A stretch of DNA of 64,000 nucleotides from Bradyrhizobium sp. SRL28 (GTDB lineage Bacteria; Pseudomonadota; Alphaproteobacteria; Rhizobiales; Xanthobacteraceae), in assembly GCF_018596315.1 (NCBI RefSeq), contig NZ_JAHEAG010000037.1:1-64000 (forward strand), written 5' to 3'. Position 1 is the stretch's first letter, and every line of letters begins with the position of its first letter. The translations under genes and the position numbers were made by a program. Of this stretch, positions 33,017-41,826 are shown piece by piece. The notes below the pieces were generated by a model. The model had not been told where the DNA came from and did not search any database. It saw only the letters and a program-made list of their open reading frames with translations.

Positions 33017-33736
33017 GTCGTCGTTCGCGCCCATCATGCTTGCGAGCTTCTCCGCCGCATAATTCTCGCCGATCGACAGCGCGCAGATCCGCGAGATCTG
33101 CACATAGGTCAGGCCAGTCTCCTCGGCCCATGCATTGAACTGCGCCTGCACCTTGGCGAGGTCGCGCTTCGAGGTGACGGTCTCTGCAATGTCGAGCCCG
33201 GCATCGCGCAGGCACAGCACGACGTCCCTCGACGTGACGAAGCCGTCCCAGCCGAGGAAGCGCAGCATCATCTGCCCGGTATTGCCGCCGAGCCGGCTGC
33301 CGCGCTTGGCTAGCAATTCGAGCAGCCCGGCCTCGTCGGACGAGGGCCAGTTCTCGAGGAACTTGCCGAAACTGCCATGCTCCTTGGCGATGTCCCGGAC
33401 GAAGCTCGCATTGGCGCGCACCGACATGATCTTGGCGCCGTTGCGGACGATGCGGGTGTCCTTCATCAGATCGTCCCAGAACTCGTCCGGCTTCAGCGAC
33501 AGCGGGCCCGGCTTGAAGCCGAGAAACGCCTTTTCAAAGCCCGGCCATTTGCTCTCGATCACGCTCCAGGCAAAGCCCGCGCAAAATACCCGCTTGGTCA
33601 TTTCGGCGAGAATCCGGTCGTCGCCGAGCCTGGCGAGCGCTTTCGGGTCGGGCTTGGCCGGCAGCAGCTTGGCGAGCGCCTTGGGGCCGCCCTTGCGCTT
33701 CTCGGCCCGGGCGCGAATGCTTTTGAACGCGGTCAC
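33014..33736 (-). CDS. DNA-3-methyladenine glycosylase I family protein
   Basis: A GTG at 33736, nine bases behind AAGGGG, is chosen over an ATG at 33793 because the upstream 19 residues are not family-like. The 240-residue protein resembles Tag-type base-excision enzymes (helix-hairpin-helix-like superfamily): KRVFCAGFAWSVIESKWPGF near the substrate-binding region, then a helical middle and ETGLTYVQISRICALSIGEN at the C-terminus. Its substrates would be alkylated adenines in DNA. The zinc-binding Cys/His set of E. coli Tag is not all obvious, so this may be a divergent branch. Confidence 0.78.
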   Translation of the reverse strand: MTAFKSIRARAEKRKGGPKALAKLLPAKPDPKALARLGDDRILAEMTKRVFCAGFAWSVIESKWPGFEKAFLGFKPGPLSLKPDEFWDDLMKDTRIVRNGAKIMSVRANASFVRDIAKEHGSFGKFLENWPSSDEAGLLELLAKRGSRLGGNTGQMMLRFLGWDGFVTSRDVVLCLRDAGLDIAETVTSKRDLAKVQAQFNAWAEETGLTYVQISRICALSIGENYAAEKLASMMGANDD

Positions 33737-34054
33737 AGTGTCCGGCCCCCTTGAACGACGGCTGATGTCAAAAACATGCGCGAAACGCCTCAAAACCGCA
33801 GTCTAGCCGATCATTCCGGGATTCCCAGCGTCGCGGTGCATGCCGCGTGAAAGGTTAACCGTCGCAGAAGTGATCGGCTGATCTGCAAAGAATGGATGGC
33901 GTATTGGTTGGTTTTCGCCTAAAGCACCCCCACCTCAGTGAAATCGGTCAGGCCGTACGGCTGCGCTTCGTAAAACGCGCAGCTTCGAGCCATTTCGGTT
34001 CGGGGCGGTATTCAACATTTCCGGCTGATAGAGCCAACCAGGGTCTGACATCAC

Positions 34055-35929
34055 GTGACATTATTGCCCACCCATCCGCCGCTCGCCCGAGCTTTGGCGG
34101 AACGCAACTTCGATCGGCTTACGCAGGTCCAGACCGCGGTGCTCGCCGACGACGCCGCCGGCCGCGACTTGCTGGTTTCGGCGCAGACCGGCTCCGGCAA
34201 AACGGTCGCCTATGGTCTGGCGCTCGCAAACAACCTCCTGGATGGCGCCGAGCGGTTTGAGCGGGCCGCCGCTCCGCTGGCGTTGATCGTTGCACCAACG
34301 CGCGAACTGGCGCTTCAGGTACATCGCGAACTCGCCTGGCTCTATCAATATGCCGATGCGCGGGTGGTTTCCTGCGTCGGCGGCATGGATCCGCGCCGTG
34401 AGCAGCGTGAGCTCGCCGCGGGCGCCCATATCGTGGTCGGAACGCCCGGACGGCTCTGCGATCATTTGCGGCGCGGCCGTCTCGACGTTTCGGAATTGAA
34501 GGCGATCGTGCTCGACGAGGCCGACGAGATGCTCGATCTCGGTTTTCGCGAGGACATGGAATTCATCCTAGAGGCCACGCCGGACGAACGCCGCACGCTG
34601 TTGTTTTCGGCGACGTTGCCGCGCGGCATCGTGGCGCTAGCCAAGGAATATCAGCAGCAGGCCTTCCGCGTCGAAGTCGCGGGCGACGAGGGCGGACACG
34701 CCGACATCGAGTATCGCGCGATCCGGATCGCCGCCGGCGACGTCGAACACGCCGTGGTCAACATTTTGCGATTCTACGAATCGCCGAGTGCGCTGGTGTT
34801 TTGCAACACGCGGGAAGCCGTTCGGCATCTGCAGGCCACGCTGCTGGAGCGCGGCTTCTCCGTGGTCGCGCTCTCAGGCGAACTGACCCAGAACGAGCGA
34901 ACCCAGGCACTGCAGGCGTTGCGGGATGGCCGCGCCCGCGTCTGCGTGGCGACCGACGTCGCCGCGCGCGGCATCGATCTGCCGAACCTCGACCTCGTCA
35001 TTCACGCCGATATTCCGAACGATCCGGAAGTCATGCAGCATCGCTCCGGCCGTACCGGCCGCGCGGGCCGCAAGGGCGTCAGCATCATCTTGGTGCCGCC
35101 GGCGCGCAAGCGGCGCGCCGAGGTGCTGCTGAACCTGGCCGGCATCGATACGGTCTGGGGCACGGCGCCCCAGCCGGACGAAATTCGCAAGCTCGATCAG
35201 GAGCGCATGCTGAAAGATGCGCTGTTTTCGGAGGAGACGACATCAGAGGATCTGGCGCTGGCGCAGGCCCTGCTCGCCGAGCGGTCGGCGGAGGACATTG
35301 CCGCGGCGCTGGCGCGGCTCTATCGCGCGCGATTGCCATCGCCCGAGGACATCGTCGATCCCGGCGCGGATCGCGTCAAATCTCGTGCGGAACGCGTCCG
35401 GGAGAGGACCGATCGCGAGACCGTTCAGGGATCGAAGCCTGCAAAATCATCGCCGCGCCACCGCATGGCGGAAGAAGACACCGTATGGTTCAGCGCCGCG
35501 ATTGGGCGCCGGAAGAACGCCGAGGCGCGCTGGCTGCTGCCGATGCTGTGCCGCCGCGGCAGCATCAAGAAGGAAGACATCGGCGCCATCCGCATTCTCG
35601 ACACCGCCACCGAGTTCGAGATTTCCGCGCGCGTCGCCGAACGTTTCGCAGCGCGAATCCGCCGTCCCGACAAGGAAGACAGCATCCGCATCGAGGCGCT
35701 CGCGGGTGCCCCGTCGCGCGAGGCGGTTCGCGAGAAGGAATGGACACCAAAGCCGCACGGCCAAAACGCAAAGACCTCTGACAAGCCGGCGTTTGACAAG
35801 AAGGCGCATTACGATACCAAAAGGCGGGATCGAGGCGAGCAGGCGCACGCGGGAAAGCCGCGGCATGAAAGTGGGGCGTCTGCAAAGCCGGTATTCGGAA
35901 AGAAGGCAAAGAAGAAGTTTCGTGGCTGA
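34055..35929 (+). CDS. DEAD-box RNA helicase with DbpA-type C-terminal domain
   Basis: The 624-residue protein starts at GTG 34055 (no ATG and only weak AGGG upstream). Motif I is AQTGSGKT (43-50), motif Ia PTRELALQ, motif II VLDEADEM, motif III SATLP, motif V ATDVAARGIDLP and motif VI HRSGRTGRAG. After the two RecA domains, a Lys/Arg-rich linker leads to a DbpA-like RNA-binding domain (VWFSAAIGRRKNAEARWLLP), as in helicases acting on ribosomal RNA, and a strongly basic C-terminal tail (GKKAKKKFRG). Ribosome assembly or cold-stress RNA remodelling is the likely role. Confidence 0.92.
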   Translation: MTLLPTHPPLARALAERNFDRLTQVQTAVLADDAAGRDLLVSAQTGSGKTVAYGLALANNLLDGAERFERAAAPLALIVAPTRELALQVHRELAWLYQYADARVVSCVGGMDPRREQRELAAGAHIVVGTPGRLCDHLRRGRLDVSELKAIVLDEADEMLDLGFREDMEFILEATPDERRTLLFSATLPRGIVALAKEYQQQAFRVEVAGDEGGHADIEYRAIRIAAGDVEHAVVNILRFYESPSALVFCNTREAVRHLQATLLERGFSVVALSGELTQNERTQALQALRDGRARVCVATDVAARGIDLPNLDLVIHADIPNDPEVMQHRSGRTGRAGRKGVSIILVPPARKRRAEVLLNLAGIDTVWGTAPQPDEIRKLDQERMLKDALFSEETTSEDLALAQALLAERSAEDIAAALARLYRARLPSPEDIVDPGADRVKSRAERVRERTDRETVQGSKPAKSSPRHRMAEEDTVWFSAAIGRRKNAEARWLLPMLCRRGSIKKEDIGAIRILDTATEFEISARVAERFAARIRRPDKEDSIRIEALAGAPSREAVREKEWTPKPHGQNAKTSDKPAFDKKAHYDTKRRDRGEQAHAGKPRHESGASAKPVFGKKAKKKFRG

Positions 35930-35985
35930 CCGGCGCGACCGCTGAAAGCGCCGGCGCTCACCTGCCACGCAGATGAGGAGCCGTC

Positions 35986-36276
35986 ATGAGCGTCTACATC
36001 ATCGCCCAACTGAAGTTCACCCGCCGCGAACTCTACGACCGCTATCAATCGCGCTTCATGGGCGTGTTCAGCAAGTTCAATGGCAAGCTGCTGGTGGCGG
36101 ACGCGCATCCGGTCGTGCTGGAAGGCGAGTGGCCGCGCGACAAGGTCGTAATCATGGAGTTTCCGGATGACGCCGCCGCGCAGGAATTTCAGAATTCGCC
36201 GGAGTATCAGGAGATTTCGGTGGATCGGAAGGCGGGCGCCGAGGCCATCGTGCTCGCGGTAAGGGGCCTGGGTTGA
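35986..36276 (+). CDS. DUF1330 family protein
   Basis: The 96-residue product is a single ferredoxin-like alpha/beta domain. It matches DUF1330: AQLKFTRRELYDRYQSRFMG at the start, GKLLVADAHPVVLEGEWPR in the middle and VVIMEFPDDAAAQEFQNSPEYQ near the end. No catalytic residues are established for the family. It lies 57 bases after the helicase gene, with GAGGAG upstream of its ATG. Function unknown. Confidence 0.85.
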   Translation: MSVYIIAQLKFTRRELYDRYQSRFMGVFSKFNGKLLVADAHPVVLEGEWPRDKVVIMEFPDDAAAQEFQNSPEYQEISVDRKAGAEAIVLAVRGLG

Positions 36277-36690
36277 GCGGCTCAGCAAGCCGAGTCGTTC
36301 TCCGCGAATGAATCAGAAGCCGTCTCGTCAGATTGAATGTCGCATGGTCGACGTCGAAGCGTTGGGTTGATCCGTGTGCGGGGGATATCGCCAGTGGCGA
36401 GATGCTTGGTCGCTCGCATGCGAATTCATCGATCGCCGCTCCAGCCGAATTCGTCCGTCCGGTGGACGTGAAGCAGCCGGGACTGTTGCGACCGTTCGAC
36501 TAGAGCAGCAGTGTTTGCAGGTTCCAAGCTCGGCATTGTTGCATTCCGGAACATCAACGAGGCCGGGTTTCGCCGGACCATTCTTGGTGCTATTGCTGCT
36601 GTCAGGCGCTTCGCTCGCTTCGGCTTGATGGTGTGATCACCGCCGAAGGCTGCGAGGCCGGAAAAACCAAGAGCATTGGCCGAAAGAATC
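36277..36690. other. 414-base gap with a possible gene remnant
   Basis: No intact gene. The last part holds a short frame that reads like the tail of a membrane permease (entered separately). The first 230 bases show nothing recognisable; open frames on either strand have poor composition. Confidence 0.4.
36511..36636 (+). pseudogene. Possible C-terminal remnant of a TauE/SafE-like permease
   Basis: A 41-codon frame closed by TGA reads GSKLGIVAFRNINEAGFRRTI followed by a short hydrophobic stretch. That order, a Gly-rich turn, a basic loop and a final helix, resembles the C-terminal end of TauE/SafE sulfite exporter-type proteins. The upstream sequence is interrupted by stops and no ribosome-binding site is seen, so it would be a remnant. 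The match is by eye and weak. Confidence 0.3.
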
Positions 36691-37947
36691 ATGACCGCAC
36701 ATCAGCGTAACGTTTCCGCCTCGATCGATCCCGTGAAACTCGACCGCCTCGCCGAAGTCGCGGTCAAGGTCGGCTTGCGGCTGCAGCCGGGACAGGACCT
36801 GCTCTTGACCGCGCCTTCGGTCGCGCTGCCGCTGGTGCGCCGGATTGCCGAACATGCCTACAAGGCCGGCGCTGGAATCGTGACCCCGTTCCTGTCGGAT
36901 GAGGAGATCACGCTGGCGCGTTATCGCCACGGCCACAACGAGAGTTTCGATCGTTCCGCCGGATGGCTCTATGAGGGCATGGCGAAGGCGTTCAGCGCCA
37001 ACACCGCGCGGCTGGCCATCGTCGGCGACAATCCGATGCTGCTATCGGGCGAAGACCCGGCGAAGGTGGCGCGCGCGAGCAAGGCCAATTCGATCGCCTA
37101 TCAGCCGGCGCTGGAGAAGATCGTCAATTTCGAAACCAACTGGAACATCATCGCCTATCCGAGCCCGTCCTGGGCGAAGCAGGTCTTCCCCGATGTACCG
37201 GAGGACGTCGCGGTAGCAAAACTGGCGGACGCGATCTTTGCGGCCTCGCGCGTCGATCAGGACGGCGCCGTCGCCGCCTGGGAAAAGCACAACGCCGTGC
37301 TGCGCGAGCGGACCGACTGGCTGAACGGCCAGCGCTTCCACGCGCTGAAATATTCCGGCCCGGGCACCGATCTGACGATCGGTCTTGCCGACGGCCACGA
37401 ATGGGAAGGCGGCGCTTCGACCGCGAAGAACGGCATCACCTGCAACGCAAACATCCCGACCGAGGAAGTCTTCACCACGCCGCATTGCCGGCGCGTCAGC
37501 GGCCATGTCGTCAGCTCGAAACCGCTATCCTATCAGGGCACCCTGATCGACAACATCGCGGTCAAGTTCGAGGAAGGCCGCATCGTCGAGGCAAAAGCCT
37601 CGCGCGGCGAAGAGGTGCTCAAGAAGGTGCTCGACACCGATGAGGGCGCGGCCCGCCTCGGCGAAGTGGCGCTGGTGCCGCATTCCTCGCCGATCTCCAA
37701 GAGCGGACTGCTGTTCTTCAACACCCTGTTCGACGAGAACGCCGCTTCCCATATCGCGCTCGGCCAGTGCTACTCGAAATGCTTCGTCGGCGGCGACAAG
37801 CTGACGCCGGCGCAGATCGCGGCGCAAGGCGGTAACAAGAGCCTCATTCACATCGATTGGATGATCGGATCAAGCGAGACCGACATCGACGGCATTCACG
37901 CCGACGGAAGCCGCGTGCCGGTGTTCCGCAAGGGCGAGTGGGCGTGA
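36691..37947 (+). CDS. M29 family metallo-aminopeptidase
   Basis: The ATG at 36691 is used; an earlier in-frame start at 36676 lacks a better site. The 418-residue enzyme matches thermophilic-type aminopeptidases of family M29. Likely metal ligands are the Glu and His in NIPTEEVFTTPHCRRVSG, the Glu in LGEVALVPHSSPI, the Glu and His in TLFDENAASHIALG, and the His and Asp in HIDWMIGS. It releases N-terminal residues from peptides in the cytoplasm, usually as a dimer with Co2+ or Zn2+. It stands alone on the plus strand. Confidence 0.9.
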   Translation: MTAHQRNVSASIDPVKLDRLAEVAVKVGLRLQPGQDLLLTAPSVALPLVRRIAEHAYKAGAGIVTPFLSDEEITLARYRHGHNESFDRSAGWLYEGMAKAFSANTARLAIVGDNPMLLSGEDPAKVARASKANSIAYQPALEKIVNFETNWNIIAYPSPSWAKQVFPDVPEDVAVAKLADAIFAASRVDQDGAVAAWEKHNAVLRERTDWLNGQRFHALKYSGPGTDLTIGLADGHEWEGGASTAKNGITCNANIPTEEVFTTPHCRRVSGHVVSSKPLSYQGTLIDNIAVKFEEGRIVEAKASRGEEVLKKVLDTDEGAARLGEVALVPHSSPISKSGLLFFNTLFDENAASHIALGQCYSKCFVGGDKLTPAQIAAQGGNKSLIHIDWMIGSSETDIDGIHADGSRVPVFRKGEWA

Positions 37948-38131
37948 GACGAATGCAGGCCCGCGGAGCCGCTTAGCAGTCGATCGCGCGAATGTGCACG
38001 CGGCACTCCGTCGCGGCAAAAAGCAGAAAATTTCTGGTTGTGTGAGAGGCGTTTCACACGCCACGGCACTCTCTTGCGATATGTTTCCGAGGCAATCTCA
38101 AGTTGTCGGATTCATTCGCAAGGAGGTTGAT

Positions 38132-38614
38132 ATGCTTCAGACCGTTGCCGGTGACGCAACATTCGGGCCCGGGCCCACATTCAGCACGGACGTCGGCTTC
38201 GATATCGCCCTCAGCCCGGACAAGAAAGCCTTCACGGCCACATTTGGCGGCCTCGAGGCCATTATCAATGGCAAATCGGCGCCGCCGATCGCGACACGCG
38301 TCTTCTCCTTCTCCATCCCGCTGGCCCACGCCGAGCCCGGACAGGAAATCCCGTTCTTCGTGTCGGGCTTCGCCGTCGCCGAAAAGGGCGCGAACGCTCA
38401 CCTGGTGTTCAGCGTCAATGACCAGTCGTCGATCGCCGATTTGCCGACCGAGTCGAAGGAGGGCTTCGTTCATCAGCTCAAATACAAGGCTACGGACGCG
38501 ACTGACGCCAGAATTACAGTTTTTCTTCTTGCAAACCGGGATTCGAAATCAGACGCGGCTGTCCATTTGAATGTCACTGCGATCGACACCGACATCGTCA
38601 AGCACAAGAATTAA
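38132..38614 (+). CDS. Unknown protein with perfect Shine-Dalgarno sequence
   Basis: AAGGAGGT at 38120-38127 is a full match to the anti-Shine-Dalgarno sequence, four bases before ATG 38132, so high expression is likely. The 160-residue product is beta-rich (FGPGPTFSTDVGFDIALSPD, then SFSIPLAHAEPGQEIPFF) with acidic surface segments and no signal peptide or membrane helix. The alternating strand pattern suggests a beta-sandwich, but no family is recognised. A perfect hairpin at 38657 lies 43 bases after its stop. Confidence 0.65.
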   Translation: MLQTVAGDATFGPGPTFSTDVGFDIALSPDKKAFTATFGGLEAIINGKSAPPIATRVFSFSIPLAHAEPGQEIPFFVSGFAVAEKGANAHLVFSVNDQSSIADLPTESKEGFVHQLKYKATDATDARITVFLLANRDSKSDAAVHLNVTAIDTDIVKHKN

Positions 38615-38656
38615 GCTGCCGTCGCCGATGGTGACGCGCTGCACAGGCGAAGGACC

Positions 38657-38680
38657 GGATGCCGCGGTGACACGGCATCC
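38657..38680. terminator. Perfect 8-bp hairpin between convergent genes
   Basis: GGATGCCG and CGGCATCC pair perfectly around an 8-base loop in the 81-base spacer between the unknown gene and the minus-strand amidohydrolase. The weak T-run on the right (CCCCTGCTTT) makes it a probable terminator for the plus strand and a possible one for the minus strand. Confidence 0.55.
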
Positions 38681-38695
38681 CCTGCTTTCAAGAGC

Positions 38696-39748
38696 TCACT
38701 CAAGTTTGAGCTTGTAGAATTCCGTCGCCGTCTTGGAGAACAACGCGGTCCTCTCCGCTTCCCTATATTGTGCGGCCAGCCGCTTGAAGGCGTTGAAGAT
38801 CACCTGATAGCTGCACTGGCCTTTATCCGGTGGAAAATTGCTTTCGAACATGCATCGACCGGGCCCAAACGCCTCGATGCAGGTTTCGATATAGGGACGC
38901 CATGCGGCGGCGGCTTCTTCGGATGACGGCGGCTTGGGCCGCAGATGAAAATCATAACCGAGCAGGCACATCGCGAGCCCGCCGAGCTTGACGACGACGT
39001 TTTCACATTTGGCGATTTCCTGGATCGAGGCCTTCCACACCGGAAAAATCTCCTCGCGCCGGCCGGCATAGCTGCCGATGCCGGCAGGGCCACCACAATG
39101 ATCGAGCACGATTTTGGTGTCCGGAAAGGCGTGGGCGAGGTGGGTGAGTTCGCCGATCTGCGGGTGAAACAGCCAGGCATCGAAGCTCAAGTCCAGCGGC
39201 GCAAGGCAGGCAAAACCCTTGCGGAAGGTGCTGTCGAGCAACAGCCCCTTGGGCCGCGTCGCATACATGCCGGCGACGTTGGGATCGGCATCCCAGGCGG
39301 AGGAATGCCGGATGCCGCGAAAACGGCCGTTGCCCGCAACGATCTCCGCCTCCAGAACCGCCCTGGCGCCGTCGCCGAGCAGCAGATTGACGTGGCTGAC
39401 GATGCCGGCGCAGATCGCGGCCTTGCCATAGCCGCCGCTCGCCGCCATCGCCGCGACGCCATTGGCAAACTCGACCTCACCCACGGGGCGAAACGCTTGA
39501 GGGCCGTGCGCACGGTACATCGAGCGGCAGTCGACATAGACGGTGGCAATGATGTTGTGGCCGGAGGAGATGTCGGCCGCCATCTCCTCGATCATGTAGC
39601 GCAGGCCGCCACGGTCCCAGAGATGGTGATGCGGATCGACGATCGGGCGGGCGGGATCGATGATCTCCTCGGTGTGCTGTGCCAGCCAGTCTTCGCGCGG
39701 ATCGGCGTAGAGCCCGCTTCTGGAGGCGGGTGCAGTGCTGGCGGCCAT
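38696..39748 (-). CDS. Amidohydrolase 2 family protein
   Basis: The ATG at 39748 with AGGGAGA upstream is used; the frame extends to 39901 without family similarity. The 350-residue product has the metal-binding motif PHHHLWD (residues 39-45), then a C-terminal conserved Asn-Phe-Pro-Pro-Asp-Lys (SNFPPDKG). This is the amidohydrolase-2 branch, whose members act on lactone, aromatic ring-cleavage or decarboxylation substrates. It starts a minus-strand group with two hydrolase genes and is probably part of a catabolic cluster. The exact reaction is not visible. Confidence 0.82.
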   Translation of the reverse strand: MAASTAPASRSGLYADPREDWLAQHTEEIIDPARPIVDPHHHLWDRGGLRYMIEEMAADISSGHNIIATVYVDCRSMYRAHGPQAFRPVGEVEFANGVAAMAASGGYGKAAICAGIVSHVNLLLGDGARAVLEAEIVAGNGRFRGIRHSSAWDADPNVAGMYATRPKGLLLDSTFRKGFACLAPLDLSFDAWLFHPQIGELTHLAHAFPDTKIVLDHCGGPAGIGSYAGRREEIFPVWKASIQEIAKCENVVVKLGGLAMCLLGYDFHLRPKPPSSEEAAAAWRPYIETCIEAFGPGRCMFESNFPPDKGQCSYQVIFNAFKRLAAQYREAERTALFSKTATEFYKLKLE

Positions 39749-39797
39749 GAGTTTTGTCTCCCTGGTTTTTGTTATTGGCGGTCGTTGCCGCAACCTG

Positions 39798-40799
39798 TCA
39801 GTCCGGCAGGCCACGGATGAAATCAATGAGCGTGGCATTAACTTCGCTTGGGCGCTCCTGCTGGGTCCAGTGTCCGCAGCCGGGCAGAATTCGCACGTCA
39901 CGCAGCGTCGTGACGAACTGCCTGAGGTTGGCGAGATGCTGGTCCATGCCGGGGGGAGCAGCCATCACCATGTCATGGTCGCCGGCGATAAAGAGCGCCG
40001 GTACCTTCACGGTGACGTCTGCAAACGCCGCCATCAGCTCCCAATTGCGGTCGTAGTTGCGATAATAATTGAGCGGACCGCGAAAGCCGCTACGCTTTAA
40101 TTCGCCGGCATAGAAGTTGATGTCGGCTTCGTTGAGCCATGCGGGCAGCGGCGGCGGCGCCCCCGGTCCCGGCAACATGCCTTCGCCGCGCGGCACCATG
40201 CCAGGAGCGCGCGTGATCTCGCCGCGGGTTGCGGCAGCGCGGAATGCCGCCGCGCCTTCGCCGGACGCGCCGTAGAGCATGCTGAGGATAGTGCGGCGTG
40301 GATCGCGCTCCATCTCGGCTTCAGCCACGCCGGGCTCCTGAAAATACAATTGATAGAATTGCGCGTCCGCGGTCTGCGGCATCACGCTGGTCGGGCGTGC
40401 CGGACCACGCGGCCGAAGCGGTACGCTGAGGCTTGCGACGGCGCGGAAGCGGTCGGGGCGCAGGCGTGCCGCTTGCCAGGCGATATGCGCACCCCAGTCA
40501 TGGCCGACGATAACGGCAGTGGGCGCCCCGAGGGCATCGAGCAGCCCCACCAGGTCACCGATCAGATGGAACATCGTGTATTGATCGATTGCTTCCGGCC
40601 GGTCGCTCTTGCCGTAGCCGCGCATATCCGGAGCGACGGCGTGGAAGCCGGCGGCGGCCAGCGCGGTGAGCTGATGGCGCCAGGAATACCAGGACTCCGG
40701 GAATCCGTGACACAGGATCACGGGCGGCCCCTTGCCCTGCTCGGCGATATTGAGGCGGATACCGTTGCTCTCGATGATTCGCTGCACGGGTCCGCTCAA
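39798..40799 (-). CDS. Epoxide hydrolase-type alpha/beta hydrolase
   Basis: A TTG at 40799 preceded by GGGAGAGA gives a 333-residue enzyme beginning SGPVQRIIESNGIRL. An alternative ATG at 40847 would overlap the upstream stop by four bases and add 16 residues. The HGFPE motif is at 31-35, the nucleophile Asp101 is in VGHDWGAHIAW, the acid is in AGDHDMVM and the base His in GCGHWTQQER. The cap region (residues 140-250) includes FYQLYFQEPGVAE, typical for epoxide hydrolases. Cytoplasmic. It probably opens an epoxide or hydrolyses an ester in the surrounding catabolic group. Confidence 0.88.
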   Translation of the reverse strand: MSGPVQRIIESNGIRLNIAEQGKGPPVILCHGFPESWYSWRHQLTALAAAGFHAVAPDMRGYGKSDRPEAIDQYTMFHLIGDLVGLLDALGAPTAVIVGHDWGAHIAWQAARLRPDRFRAVASLSVPLRPRGPARPTSVMPQTADAQFYQLYFQEPGVAEAEMERDPRRTILSMLYGASGEGAAAFRAAATRGEITRAPGMVPRGEGMLPGPGAPPPLPAWLNEADINFYAGELKRSGFRGPLNYYRNYDRNWELMAAFADVTVKVPALFIAGDHDMVMAAPPGMDQHLANLRQFVTTLRDVRILPGCGHWTQQERPSEVNATLIDFIRGLPD

Positions 40800-40843
40800 G
40801 TTTCTCTCCCTTGCACAATCTTCGCTGCGAAACTCCGGCGCGA

Positions 40844-41674
40844 TCATACCCCGTCCAGAATGATCACCGTCGGTGTGCCCGGCAGCGTGTCGCGCGAAAT
40901 CTTCAACGTCCGCTCGCTCCGCTGATCGATGACGAATTGCTGGCCGATCAGGCGCATGAACTCGTCGAGCGGGGTGGCGAAGCGGTGCATCGGCAGCACC
41001 ACGGCAGAGCGCAGCCGCTTGGTGATCTCGGAGACGCCGTCGAGCGACATCGTATAGGTGCCGTCGATCGGCACCATGACGATGTCGAGCCGGCCGATCG
41101 CCGCGAAATGCGTGTCGTCGAGCTTGTGGTGCAGATGTCCGAGATGGCCGATGCACAGGCCGGCGACCTCGAAGATGAAGATCGAGTTGCCGTCCTTGAG
41201 CATCGCCCCACTGGCGTCCTCGCCATAGTAGCGGCGGATGTCGGTGGGCACGTTGCGGATATAGACGTCGCCGACGCGCGTTGAGATATGCGCCGCTTGT
41301 CCGTTCTCACCCCAGCCATGCAGCACGTGCGGAATTTTTGGATCGGGAAACAGCGTGTAATGCGTCGAGTGCGCGCGGTTCATGGTGACGACGTCGGGTA
41401 GCCGCCCGGTCCGGTAGACACCGTTGAAATCGGTCCCGATCCGCACGCCCTCGGGCGTGTCAATGTAATAGGTGGAATGCCCGACATAGGTGATCGCGAC
41501 TTCATGCGGCTTGGCGGCGACACGCCTGAGGCTGACCGGGATCGCGCGGGGCGGCGCGTTTGCCATCGCGAGGCACTCGCTGCGCAATGGCTGCTGCTGG
41601 GCGGTCGCCGGGGCGATCAGCGAACCGAGGAAGGCAAGGGCGGCGGCAAGGGATACGTTCAGCGATCGCAACAT
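40844..41674 (-). CDS. Exported metallo-beta-lactamase-fold protein
   Basis: The start at 41674 gives a signal peptide (LRSLNVSLAAALAFLGSLIAPATAQ); ATG at 41686 or the codon at 41695 are alternatives with no better site. The 276-residue product has an MBL fold. The motif YVGHSTYYIDT is as in UlaG-like enzymes, and LGHLHHKLDDTH gives several metal-binding His and Asp residues. It may be a periplasmic hydrolase of lactone, phosphodiester or similar bonds. The classic HxHxDH is not seen intact, so activity is uncertain. It overlaps the next hydrolase gene if that starts at 40847. Confidence 0.78.
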   Translation of the reverse strand: MLRSLNVSLAAALAFLGSLIAPATAQQQPLRSECLAMANAPPRAIPVSLRRVAAKPHEVAITYVGHSTYYIDTPEGVRIGTDFNGVYRTGRLPDVVTMNRAHSTHYTLFPDPKIPHVLHGWGENGQAAHISTRVGDVYIRNVPTDIRRYYGEDASGAMLKDGNSIFIFEVAGLCIGHLGHLHHKLDDTHFAAIGRLDIVMVPIDGTYTMSLDGVSEITKRLRSAVVLPMHRFATPLDEFMRLIGQQFVIDQRSERTLKISRDTLPGTPTVIILDGV

Positions 41675-41826
41675 GGCATGACCCATCCGCGGCAAAGGCC
41701 GCTGCCGACACTGTATCGCCGAATTTTGGAAACGTCATGATGGCATTCGCGCACGGCAGCGTGCCGGATTTGCTTCATCGGGGGCGGACAAATGCCCTAT
41801 TGTAAGATGCACCCAAGGAGTTCGCC

